A stretch of DNA of 8,221 nucleotides from Hyphomonadaceae bacterium UBA4763 (GTDB taxonomy: Bacteria; Pseudomonadota; Alphaproteobacteria; Caulobacterales; Aquidulcibacteraceae), in contig DHHV01000111.1 in assembly GCA_002403455.1 (NCBI GenBank), positions 35,747 through 43,967 on the forward strand. Reading direction: 5' to 3'. Positions 1-6,200 of the stretch are shown in pieces. The translations under genes and the position numbers were made by a program. The notes beneath the pieces are model-generated. The model was not told the origin of the DNA, ran no database searches, and saw only the letters and a program-made list of their open reading frames with translations. Position 1 is the stretch's first letter. Every line of letters begins with the position of its first letter.

Positions 1-319
1 GCTCGAGCCGCTGCAAGCCAATCCGGTGATCATCGAGGATGACGTCTTTATCGGCGCGCGCTCGGAAGTCGCCGAAGGGGTGATCGTCCGCCAAGGGGCG
101 GTGCTGTCCATGGGGGTGTTTTTGGGCGCCTCGACCAAGATCATCGATCGCGCCACCGGCGCGGTGGTGCAAGGCGAAGTGCCGCCTTATGCCGTGGTGG
201 TGCCGGGCGCGCTGCCCGATCCGAAAGGCGGCCCGAGCCTTTCTTGCGCGGTGATCGTCAAACAGGTGGATGAGCGCACGCGCAGCAAAACCAGCATCAA
301 TGAGCTGTTGCGAGATTAA
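1..319 (+). CDS. dapD: 2,3,4,5-tetrahydropyridine-2,6-dicarboxylate N-succinyltransferase, C-terminal part
   Basis: Partial gene: the frame is already open at the left edge (first complete codon at base 2) and ends at TAA 317-319, giving about 105 residues of a protein that is usually around 275-285 long. DapD is a cytoplasmic enzyme that transfers succinyl from succinyl-CoA to tetrahydrodipicolinate in the succinylase branch of the diaminopimelate/lysine pathway. The visible part starts LEPLQANPVIIEDD, continues with hexapeptide turns of a left-handed beta-helix (FIGARSEVAEGVIV, VLSMGVFLGASTKI), and finishes with the family C-terminal segment CAVIVKQVDERTRSKTSINELLRD. This matches my memory of E. 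coli DapD closely (CAVIVKKVD..TR.K..INELLR). The GTG at base 26 lies inside the beta-helix and is not a real start. The gene faces the minus-strand series tail to tail. Identification is firm; nothing can be said about its promoter. Confidence 0.96.
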   Translation, partial: LEPLQANPVIIEDDVFIGARSEVAEGVIVRQGAVLSMGVFLGASTKIIDRATGAVVQGEVPPYAVVVPGALPDPKGGPSLSCAVIVKQVDERTRSKTSINELLRD

Positions 320-328
320 ATTGGCATT

Positions 329-619
329 TTACGCCTCGCCGATGGCCGCCATATAAAGGTCAAGGATCGCCTCTTGTTCGGCCCGCTCGCGCCGATCAAC
401 GCGCCGCAAGGAAATCACTTTGCGCAGCGCCTTGACGTCATAGCCCTTGGATTTGGCCTCGGCGTAGATTTCTTTGATGTCATTGGCGATGCCGGCTTTT
501 TCTTCTTCCAGCCGCTCGATCTTGGCGACGAGCTGGCGCAATTGCTCTTGCGCCGGCCCGGTGAGGTTTTGCGGGAGGGTTTCTGCTCCAGCGTCGAAGG
601 GATCGGCGGCGTCGGCCAT
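329..619 (-). CDS. gapR: GapR family (DUF2312) DNA-binding protein
   Basis: A 96-residue protein, the usual length for DUF2312. Known for the family: Caulobacter GapR is a nucleoid-associated protein that binds AT-rich, overtwisted DNA and helps type II topoisomerases remove positive supercoils. Visible: a short variable N-terminus (residues 1-20), then a charged helical, coiled-coil-like region (about 23-58, AQEQLRQLVAKIERLEEEK followed by the hallmark IKEIYAEAKSKGYDVKALRKVI at 48-69), a basic stretch LRRVDRRER (71-79), and the conserved tail AILDLYMAAIGEA. The ATG at 619 is supported by an AGGAG at 626-630, six bases upstream. It lies 57 bp after anmK, so it may be read from the upstream operon or from its own weak promoter; I could not find a convincing -35/-10 pair in that gap. 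Family assignment is strong; the exact cellular role here is inferred from Caulobacter. Confidence 0.93.
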   Translation of the reverse strand: MADAADPFDAGAETLPQNLTGPAQEQLRQLVAKIERLEEEKAGIANDIKEIYAEAKSKGYDVKALRKVISLRRVDRRERAEQEAILDLYMAAIGEA

Positions 620-625
620 AAGGGG

Positions 626-630
626 CTCCT
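626..630 (-). promoter_or_regulatory. Ribosome binding site of gapR
   Basis: AGGAG on the minus strand, six bases before the gapR ATG. It is one of the clearest Shine-Dalgarno sequences in the window and fixes the gapR start. It also means that gapR, unlike the overlapping genes before it, can recruit ribosomes independently. Confidence 0.75.
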
Positions 631-676
631 GAAAGGCGAATCAAGACGGCGACCATGCCTGTATGGGCGGGCGGGC

Positions 677-1843
677 TCAAGCAAAAGGCGGCGCCGCTGA
701 TGACTGGTTTGCGTTGTCGGGGGGAAAAGCCAACCGCCCGCCGGGCAGCGGGACTGGAACCCCGGTCGTCGTCGGCAGCGATAGCGGCAGCCCGCGCCGG
801 ACGCGCTGGGCGAGCAAAGCAAAGGCTTCCGCCTCGATCGCATCGCCGCGCCAGCCGCATTCCTCGGCAACCAAGGTTGGAATGTTGGTTCGCGCCGCAA
901 TGGCGCGCCGCATGGTCGGATTGCGCCGCCCGCCGCCGCATAAGATCAGCCGCTCCGGTCGCTGGTCGGCGAAAGCCAAGGCGCGCGCAACGCCCGCCGC
1001 CGCCAGATGCACCAACGTCGCTGCGCCGTCGGCGGGATTGAGCCCCTCGGCGAGAGCAGCGGTGAAGGCGTAGCGATCGAGGCTTTTCGGCGGCGTCGCG
1101 GCGAAAAAATCTTGCGAGAGGATTGCTTTGATGCGCGCTTCATCGGGCGCGCCAGTGGCGCTGAGCGCGCCATCGCGATCATAATTGCCGCGCCCCTGCG
1201 CCTCGACCCATTGATCGACCGGGCCATTGGCCGGGCCGCAATCAAAGGCGAGCGGGGGGTCATCGCGCCGCCACAAGGTGACATTGGCGACGCCGCCGAG
1301 ATTGACGACGCAGGCGCTGTCCCAAGGGGAGCTTGCCAACAAAGCGGCGTGATAAAGCGGGGCGAGCGGGGCGCCCTGGCCGCCGGCGGCGACGTCGGCG
1401 CTGCGGAAATCATACGCAACCGGTAGGCCAAGCGCTTTGGCGAGCGCTGCGCCATCGCCCAATTGGCGGGTCGCGCCGAAATGGCCTGCCTGCGGCGGGC
1501 GATGCAAGACCGTTTGGCCGTGAAAGCCGATCAGGCGCGGGCGTGGGCAATCGGGCAGCGCGAGCAGATGGGCGACGGCTTGCGCATGCGCGCCGGTCAA
1601 AAGCGCCTCGGCCGCGCCAAAGCTTGCGGGCTCGGCGCCGGTAAAATTCCAGGCGAGGGCGTCCTGGACGGCGGCTTTCAGGACCGTGCGATCGGCGCTC
1701 GAATAATCGAGCGTTGCGTGCGGCCCGAAGGCATAGACCCGTTCGCCATCGGTCTCGATCAAGGCCGCGTCGACGCCATCGAGCGAGGTGCCGCTCATCA
1801 GACCCAGCACCCACCCGCGTTCCGTCCCATTGTCGGTCGTCAT
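677..1843 (-). CDS. anmK: Anhydro-N-acetylmuramic acid kinase
   Basis: A 388-residue cytoplasmic sugar kinase of the ASKHA fold. AnmK uses ATP and water to open the 1,6-anhydro ring of anhydroMurNAc, released by peptidoglycan turnover, giving MurNAc-6-phosphate for recycling. Motifs in order: GLMSGTSLDGVD (14-25, nucleotide phosphate loop), GFHGQT (106-111), NLGGVANVT (181-189), FDCGPANGPVDQW (200-212) whose Asp201 corresponds to the catalytic Asp of the FDxGPxN motif, LCGGGRRNPTM (301-311) and a late DAIEAEAFALLA helix (334-345). The length is slightly above the usual 360-375 because of a low-complexity tail after TGVPVPLPGGRL (about 360-371). The ATG shares four bases (ATGA) with the gmk stop, and a GGGAG sits five bases upstream inside gmk. 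From memory, anmK in many proteobacteria lies beside tyrS, so a gmk-coupled copy is a less common arrangement. All expected motifs are present. Confidence 0.95.
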   Translation of the reverse strand: MTTDNGTERGWVLGLMSGTSLDGVDAALIETDGERVYAFGPHATLDYSSADRTVLKAAVQDALAWNFTGAEPASFGAAEALLTGAHAQAVAHLLALPDCPRPRLIGFHGQTVLHRPPQAGHFGATRQLGDGAALAKALGLPVAYDFRSADVAAGGQGAPLAPLYHAALLASSPWDSACVVNLGGVANVTLWRRDDPPLAFDCGPANGPVDQWVEAQGRGNYDRDGALSATGAPDEARIKAILSQDFFAATPPKSLDRYAFTAALAEGLNPADGAATLVHLAAAGVARALAFADQRPERLILCGGGRRNPTMRRAIAARTNIPTLVAEECGWRGDAIEAEAFALLAQRVRRGLPLSLPTTTGVPVPLPGGRLAFPPDNANQSSAAPPFA

Positions 1844-2490
1844 GGCGTCTCCCGCAACAAGGTCTCGACGAAATCAGACAGGCCCGGCTGGCGATTGCGG
1901 CGCAGCCGCTCCGCCGCCAAAATGGTGCGCAATTGGCCGAGCGTGCGCTCCAAATCGCGATTGACCAAAACGTAATGATATTCGTCCCAGCGGCGGATCT
2001 CGTCATAGGCGCCAGCGAGGCGCCGCGCGACGATCTCGGGGGCGTCCTGCGCCCGTTTGCGCAAACGCTGCGCCAGCTCCGGCATCGAGGGCGGCAGCAC
2101 AAAGACGCTGACCACATCGGAATCGCGCTGGCGGACGATTTGGCGCGCGCCCTGCCAATCGATGTCGAGCAGCACATCGCGTCCCTGTTCCAGCGCGGCC
2201 AGCACCGGCTCGCGCGGGGTGCCATAAAGCTCGCCATGCACGATCGCCCATTCGTAGAAATAGCCGGCGGCGCGCTTCATCTCAAATTCGTCGCGGCCGA
2301 CGAAATGATAATGCACGGCGTCCTGCTCGTTCGGGCGGGCGGGGCGAGTCGTCGCCGATACAGACAGCGACAATTGGTCGTCTTCAGCGAGCAGGCGGCT
2401 CGCCAAAGTGGTTTTGCCGGCGCCCGACGGGCTGGACAGCACCAAAAGCAGGCCGCGGCGTTGGCGAAGATCGGAAGCGTCGGCGGTCAT
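1840..2490 (-). CDS. gmk: Guanylate kinase
   Basis: A 216-residue cytoplasmic enzyme of normal length that phosphorylates GMP (and dGMP) to GDP with ATP; essential for guanine nucleotide supply. Visible: Walker A loop SSPSGAGKTT (19-28, Lys26), the GMP-binding segment SATTRPARPNEQDAVHYHF (45-63, Arg49, Arg52, Tyr61), EWAIVHGELYGTP (80-92), the Walker B-like VLLDIDWQGA (106-115), and the lid/adenine region with RLRKRAQDAPEIVARRL (142-158). The C-terminal helices carry the expected YHYVLVNRDLE (171-181). It starts 6 bp after the yicC stop, with only a poor AAGAG three bases before the ATG, so translation probably relies on ribosomes arriving from yicC. Its stop overlaps the anmK start by four bases. 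The yicC-gmk pairing is conserved in many proteobacteria. Confidence 0.97.
   Translation of the reverse strand: MTADASDLRQRRGLLLVLSSPSGAGKTTLASRLLAEDDQLSLSVSATTRPARPNEQDAVHYHFVGRDEFEMKRAAGYFYEWAIVHGELYGTPREPVLAALEQGRDVLLDIDWQGARQIVRQRDSDVVSVFVLPPSMPELAQRLRKRAQDAPEIVARRLAGAYDEIRRWDEYHYVLVNRDLERTLGQLRTILAAERLRRNRQPGLSDFVETLLRETP
1849..1853 (-). promoter_or_regulatory. Ribosome binding site of anmK inside the end of gmk
   Basis: GGGAG on the minus strand, five bases before the anmK ATG and within the last codons of gmk. Together with the ATGA overlap it supports the anmK start and suggests translation of anmK right after gmk terminates. Confidence 0.6.
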
Positions 2491-2496
2491 CGGCTC

Positions 2497-3402
2497 TTAT
2501 TCGATATTCTGGACTTGTTCTTTGAACTGGTCGGCGGCGAGTTTGAGATCCATGGCGAGTCGGGTTAGCGTCAGCGTTCCGGCTTTAGCGCTGATCGTAT
2601 TGGATTCGCGGCCCAATTCCTGCGCAAAAAAGTCAAGTTTGCGGCCGATCGCCCCGCCTTGCGCGAGTTGCAGGCGAATATCGGCGACATGGGCGGTCAA
2701 GCGATCGATTTCTTCGGTGATGTCGGCCTTGCTGGCGAGGATAGCGGCTTCTTGGGCAAGGCGCTGCGGGTCGAGCCCGTTTTTCTGGGCAAGATCGGCC
2801 AGACGGGCGGTGAGGCGATCGGCGAAGGCGGCCGGCAGGTCTTTGGCGGCGAGCGCGGCTGCAGCGACGCCCTGCGCGATGCGATCGAGGATGGCTTCCA
2901 AAGCGGCGCGCAAGGCCGCCCCTTCGGCCAGTCGCGCCATGCGCCAATCGGCGGCAGCGCGCGACAGCCCTTCAGTCAAGGCGGCGCGCAAAGCCGGATC
3001 AGGCGCGCTGCTCGTCGCCTCCGGCAGGGTCAAAACGCCGCGCAGCTGCAAGAGGCCGTCGAAACGCGGCGGCTGGACGTTCAAAAATCGCCCGGAGCGG
3101 CGCCCCTCCTCATAGGTCTCGATCAGGCGGTCGAGCAGCGCATGATCGATGGCGATGGCGCTGGTCTGACGGGCCTCGGCCAGGGTGATGGTCGCCTGCA
3201 CCGCGCCGCGTGTTGCGACCGCGCCAATGGCGGCGCGCGCCTCCATCTCGAGATCAAAGCCGGCAGGCGCCCGCACCTTCACGTCGAGCCCGCGCGCATT
3301 GACGCTGCGCAATTCCACCGTCCAGGCCCGGCCCTGCACGTCGCCGGCGGCGCGGCCCTGCCCGGTCATGCTGGCGATCGCGCCGGCTGGCGGTGTCGTC
3401 AT
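2497..3402 (-). CDS. yicC: YicC/YloC family endoribonuclease
   Basis: A 301-residue protein, close to the usual 285-295. Members of the family (E. coli YicC, B. subtilis YloC) are endoribonucleases linked to RNA turnover. Visible: SMTGQGRA (11-18, family N-terminal signature), ELRSVNARGLDVKVRAP (30-46), the central charged helical region, DITEEIDRLTAHV (227-239), the catalytic-domain signature GRKLDFFAQELGRESNTISAKA (253-274) and the hallmark ending KEQVQNIE (294-301). The chosen ATG overlaps the mltG stop by four bases (ATGA) and gives a short extension, MTTPPAGAIA, before the family core. An internal start at Met12 would remove the family Ser just before it, so the upstream ATG is preferred. 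The gene lies between mltG and gmk as in other Rhizobiales. The substrate in this organism is unknown. Confidence 0.95.
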   Translation of the reverse strand: MTTPPAGAIASMTGQGRAAGDVQGRAWTVELRSVNARGLDVKVRAPAGFDLEMEARAAIGAVATRGAVQATITLAEARQTSAIAIDHALLDRLIETYEEGRRSGRFLNVQPPRFDGLLQLRGVLTLPEATSSAPDPALRAALTEGLSRAAADWRMARLAEGAALRAALEAILDRIAQGVAAAALAAKDLPAAFADRLTARLADLAQKNGLDPQRLAQEAAILASKADITEEIDRLTAHVADIRLQLAQGGAIGRKLDFFAQELGRESNTISAKAGTLTLTRLAMDLKLAADQFKEQVQNIE

Positions 3403-4424
3403 GGCGCAAGGCCTCGCTCGATCTGGCGCCAGCGCCGCACATTGGCCTCGTGCTCGGCATTGGTCTTGGCGAAGGCATGGCCGCCTGTGCCGTCGGCGAC
3501 GAAGAACAGCGCCTCGCTCGGCGGCGGATTGAGCACGGCGAGGATCGCGGCGCGGCCCGGATTGGCGATCGGGGTCGGCGGCAGGCCATCGATCTCATAG
3601 GTGTTGTAAGCGGTGGGGCGGTCGATCTCGCTGCGGCGCAAGCCGCGGCCCAAGGGCGCGCCACCGGTAATGCCGTAGATGATGGTTGGGTCCGATTGCA
3701 GGCGCATGCCAAGCCGCAAGCGATTGACAAAGACCGCGGCGACCATCGGGCGCTCCGCGGCAAGGCCGGTTTCTTTTTCAACGATCGAGGCAAGGATGAC
3801 CGTCTCGGCGGCGGTGGCGAGCGGCAAATCCGCGGCGCGCTTGGGCCAGGCCTCGGCCAACAGATCGGCGAGGGCTTGCTGCATGCGGGCCAAAGCGGCG
3901 GCGCGGCTAACCCCGCGCGTAAACCGATAGGTGTCGGGGAGGAGCGAGCCCTCGGGCGCGGTCTCTGGCGTTGGTCCCTCGAGGAACGGCGCGGCGGCGA
4001 TGGCGTTAAGCGCTTGGGCGGTGGTCCAGCCCTCAGGGATGGTGAGCGCGTGTTCGATGACGCGCCCTGAAACAAGAAGGTCGAGCACGGCTTTCAGACT
4101 GGCGCCGGCCGGGATTTCATATTCACCCGCTTTGAGCGCGGCGCCATCGCCGCGCCATCGCACTGCCAGCGTGACGTGGCGGGCCGATCGCACCGCGCCG
4201 GCTTGCGCCAGAACGACGCCGATCTGGGCCGCATTGGCGCCAGCAGGGATCAGCGCGACACGCGGGGCGCCCTCGGCATTCGCCGGCCCCGGCCCTTCAT
4301 AGAGGGCGCGGGCGTGCTGATACAACCCATAGCCAATGGCGCCGACGGCGCCGATCACCAAGACCAGCGCCAGCGCAACCCATCCCCATCCCGCGCCGCG
4401 GCGGCGGGCGGAGGGCGTGCTCAC
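3399..4424 (-). CDS. mltG: Endolytic transglycosylase MltG (YceG-like)
   Basis: A 341-residue inner-membrane protein, matching the 340 of E. coli MltG. The family cleaves nascent glycan strands within the chain, leaving a 1,6-anhydroMurNAc end and probably setting strand length. Visible: a short basic cytoplasmic N-terminus, one transmembrane helix (about 14-35, WVALALVLVIGAVGAIGYGLY), a LysM-like region (about 55-125, with AGEYEIPAGASLKAVLDLL), then the YceG catalytic domain with LLPDTYRF (161-168), LASIVEKETG (211-220) holding the putative catalytic Glu216, VNRLRLGMRLQSDPTIIYG (233-251), TAYNTYEIDGLPPTPIANPG (271-290) and FFVADGTGGHAFAKTNAEH (307-325). It starts with GTG overlapping the fabF stop (GTGA); no in-frame ATG lies before the membrane helix and no Shine-Dalgarno is evident, so translational coupling to fabF is likely. 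Older annotations call this family aminodeoxychorismate lyase, which is misleading. Confidence 0.95.
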   Translation of the reverse strand: MSTPSARRRGAGWGWVALALVLVIGAVGAIGYGLYQHARALYEGPGPANAEGAPRVALIPAGANAAQIGVVLAQAGAVRSARHVTLAVRWRGDGAALKAGEYEIPAGASLKAVLDLLVSGRVIEHALTIPEGWTTAQALNAIAAAPFLEGPTPETAPEGSLLPDTYRFTRGVSRAAALARMQQALADLLAEAWPKRAADLPLATAAETVILASIVEKETGLAAERPMVAAVFVNRLRLGMRLQSDPTIIYGITGGAPLGRGLRRSEIDRPTAYNTYEIDGLPPTPIANPGRAAILAVLNPPPSEALFFVADGTGGHAFAKTNAEHEANVRRWRQIERGLAP

Positions 4425-5701
4425 GACGGCGCCGTCAGGATCAGCGAGGCGTTGGTGCCGCCAAAGCCGAAGGAATTCGACATTGCCGCCGTCAATTCAA
4501 CCTTACGGGCCTTGTGCGGCAGCAGATCGAGCGGGGTGTCGACCGACGGGTCGTCCAGATTGAGGGTCGGCGGCACGATCTGATCGCGCAGCGCCAAAGC
4601 GCAGAACGCCGCCTCGACCGCGCCGGCCGCGCCGAGCAAATGCCCGATTGCCGATTTGGTCGACGACATCAAGGTGGCGCCGGCGGTGTTGCCGAACAAA
4701 CGCTCAACCGCGCGCAGCTCGATCTCATCGCCCAAGGGCGTGGAGGTGCCGTGCGCATTGACATAGCCAATGTCTGACGTGGTCATGCCGGCGCTCGCCA
4801 ACGCCATTTCCATGGCGCGATAGCCGCCATCGCCATCCTCGGACGGCGCGGTGATGTGATAGGCGTCGCCCGACAGGCCATAGCCTTTGACTTCGGCGTA
4901 GATCTTCGCGCCGCGTTTGACGGCGTGGTCATAATCTTCAAGCACGACGACGCCGGCGCCCTCGCCCATCACAAAGCCGTCGCGGGCCTTGTCATAGGGG
5001 CGCGAGGCCCGCTCTGGGGTGTCGTTGAACGCGGTCGAGAGCGCCCGGCAGGCGTTGAAGCCGGAAATCCCCAGCCGCGACACCGCCGCTTCGGAACCGC
5101 CCGCGACCATCACATCGGCCATGCCGAGCCGGATCAGATTGGCGGCGTCGCCGATCGCATGCGCGCCAGTCGCGCAGGCCGTTACCGCCGAATGGTTGGG
5201 GCCTTTGAATCCGTACCGGATCTGCACTTGACCCGAGGAGAGATTGATCAAGGCGCTCGGGATAAAAAACGGGCTGACCCGGCGGGGGCCGCCGCGTTCG
5301 AGCGTCAAGGTCGCTTCGGAAATCGCCTGCAGGCCGCCGATCCCCGATCCGATCATCACGCCGGTGCGCTTGCGCGAGGGCTCGTCTTCCGGCGTCCATT
5401 GCGCATCGGCGATCGCCTCATCGGCCGCCGCCATGGCGTAGAGGATGAAATCATCGACGCGGCGTTGTTCTTTCGGCACCATGGTCTTGTTGGGGTCAAA
5501 AGCGTGCGGATCGTCGGCGCCGCCGCCGCGACCGTCGACGCGCGGCACTTCGCAGGCGATGCGGGTCGCAAGATCGCTGGTTTCAAAATGGGTGACCGGG
5601 CCGGCGCCGGATTTGCCCTCGAGCAGGCGCGACCACGTCGCCTCGCGCCCATGCGCGAGCGGCGTAATCAGCCCAATTCCCGTGATGACAACTCTACGCA
5701 T
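4421..5701 (-). CDS. fabF: Beta-ketoacyl-ACP synthase II
   Basis: A 426-residue cytoplasmic condensing enzyme (family about 410-425). It condenses malonyl-ACP with acyl-ACP, extending the chain by two carbons with loss of CO2. The thiolase-fold Cys-His-His triad is complete: Cys176 in VTACATGAHAIGDA, His317 in NAHGTSTPLGD, His353 in KSAIGHLLGAAGA with Lys349 just before it. The N-terminal RRVVITGIGLITPLA, the SGIGG loop (119-123) and the C-terminal NSFGFGGTN (409-417) are also typical. A small Gly/Asp-rich insert near residues 55-72 (DGRGGGADDPHAFDP) is a lineage variation. The start is ATG at 5701 with a weak GGGA shortly upstream. The gene lies 93 bp behind acpP, separated by a strong hairpin, and its stop overlaps the mltG GTG. 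The active site says FabF/FabB type; FabF is preferred from the context after acpP. Confidence 0.97.
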   Translation of the reverse strand: MRRVVITGIGLITPLAHGREATWSRLLEGKSGAGPVTHFETSDLATRIACEVPRVDGRGGGADDPHAFDPNKTMVPKEQRRVDDFILYAMAAADEAIADAQWTPEDEPSRKRTGVMIGSGIGGLQAISEATLTLERGGPRRVSPFFIPSALINLSSGQVQIRYGFKGPNHSAVTACATGAHAIGDAANLIRLGMADVMVAGGSEAAVSRLGISGFNACRALSTAFNDTPERASRPYDKARDGFVMGEGAGVVVLEDYDHAVKRGAKIYAEVKGYGLSGDAYHITAPSEDGDGGYRAMEMALASAGMTTSDIGYVNAHGTSTPLGDEIELRAVERLFGNTAGATLMSSTKSAIGHLLGAAGAVEAAFCALALRDQIVPPTLNLDDPSVDTPLDLLPHKARKVELTAAMSNSFGFGGTNASLILTAPS

Positions 5702-5710
5702 GATTTATCC
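5699..5710 (-). promoter_or_regulatory. fabF translation start region, identical over 12 bases to that of fabG
   Basis: The minus-strand sequence GGATAAATCATG includes the fabF start codon. Exactly the same 12 bases occur at the fabG start (6939-6950). For fabF the ribosome-binding part is extended to GGGA; for fabG it is AAGGA. The shared AU-rich spacer should leave both start codons unstructured. Whether the identity is functional or chance is not settled. Confidence 0.5.
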
Positions 5711-5777
5711 CGCGGCTGCGCCAAAGCGATGCGGCCGTCTGAAGAAGGTAAAGCGTTGCCGCCATTACTGCCGGAGC

Positions 5778-5794
5778 GGCGCGGCGAACGCGCC
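5778..5794 (-). promoter_or_regulatory. GC-rich hairpin directly after the acpP stop codon
   Basis: On the minus strand GGCGCG, loop TTCGC and CGCGCC form a perfect six-base-pair all-GC stem that begins at the base after the acpP TGA. The bases that follow (GCTCCGGCAG) contain no T-run, so it is not a standard intrinsic terminator. A hairpin of this kind at the end of acpP could protect the acpP mRNA 3' end from exonucleases or slow read-through into fabF, which would suit the much higher demand for carrier protein. The rest of the 93-bp gap (5702-5777) shows no convincing promoter. Structure is seen; role is inferred. Confidence 0.5.
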
Positions 5795-6046
5795 TCACTC
5801 TGCGGCGGGGGCGTTCTTGGTTTTCTCGATGAATTTCACAGCGTCGCCAATCGTCAGGATCGTTTCAGCCGCGTCATCGGGGATTTCGATGTCGAATTCT
5901 TCTTCGAACGCCATCACCAATTCGACATTGTCGAGGCTGTCGGCGCCGAGATCGTCGATCAAGCGCGCCTCCAGAGTCACCGCGGCGGCGTCGGTATCCA
6001 GATGCTCGATGACGATTTTTTTCACGCGGTCAAAAATGTCGGACAT
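5795..6046 (-). CDS. acpP: Acyl carrier protein
   Basis: An 83-residue acidic protein, slightly longer than the 78 of E. coli AcpP because of a C-terminal KNAPAAE tail. It carries growing acyl chains as thioesters on a 4'-phosphopantetheine arm and serves all other fatty acid enzymes as well as lipid A and phospholipid synthesis. The attachment serine is Ser37 in DDLGADSLDNVELVMAFEEEF, the classic DSL motif starting helix II; helix I (MSDIFDRVKKIVIEHL) and helix IV (IGDAVKFIEKTK) are clear. The ATG at 6046 is preceded by AGAGG at five bases. It has 154 bp upstream with a candidate promoter and a strong hairpin after its stop, both compatible with separate, high-level expression relative to fabG and fabF. 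No doubt about identity. Confidence 0.98.
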   Translation of the reverse strand: MSDIFDRVKKIVIEHLDTDAAAVTLEARLIDDLGADSLDNVELVMAFEEEFDIEIPDDAAETILTIGDAVKFIEKTKNAPAAE

Positions 6047-6138
6047 GTCAGCCTCTTATCAATACCGGGTCGCCCACTTGCGATAGGTCTTGGCCCTTGG
6101 GAATGGATGCGCACGCTCAAATCACTGTTTCGTCGCCC

Positions 6139-6169
6139 TGTCTACACGCAGATGGCGCCGTTCCGTCAA
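6139..6169 (-). promoter_or_regulatory. Candidate sigma70-type promoter for acpP
   Basis: Minus strand: TTGACG at 6164-6169 matches the -35 consensus in five of six bases. A -10 is ambiguous: TGTAGA (6141-6146) at 17-bp spacing, or TAGACA (6139-6144) at 19 bp. It lies about 100 bp before acpP in the 154-bp fabG-acpP gap (6047-6200). The position fits an internal acpP promoter, but alphaproteobacterial -10 elements are degenerate and this is a visual match only. The rest of the gap holds nothing else I can support. Confidence 0.35.
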
Positions 6170-6200
6170 AATCGCAATGGCGACGACCGCGCAGCGCTCT

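Noticed and set aside
26..319. An independent short gene starting at the GTG at 26
   Set aside because: The frame is open to the left edge and the residues before the GTG (LEPLQANP) match DapD, so it is the tail of a longer gene.
346..356. Palindrome ATGGC-C-GCCAT near the gapR 3' end as a shared terminator for dapD and gapR
   Set aside because: The one-base centre leaves no workable loop without losing pairs, and it lies inside the gapR coding region without a T-run.
1410..2237. A 275-codon minus-strand open frame spanning the gmk/anmK junction in another register
   Set aside because: It overlaps two motif-complete genes and its product is Arg/Ala/Cys-rich low-complexity sequence typical of a frame-shifted GC-rich gene.
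2659..3600. A 313-codon plus-strand open frame opposite yicC and the end of mltG
   Set aside because: It is codon-aligned in reverse with yicC, Gly/Arg-rich, without domain features, and explained by codon bias.
6168..6183. A possible intrinsic terminator after fabG (TCGC-CATT-GCGA followed by TTTT on the minus strand)
   Set aside because: The stem has only four pairs and the T-run has four bases, too weak for a terminator; it also overlaps the better -35 match for acpP.
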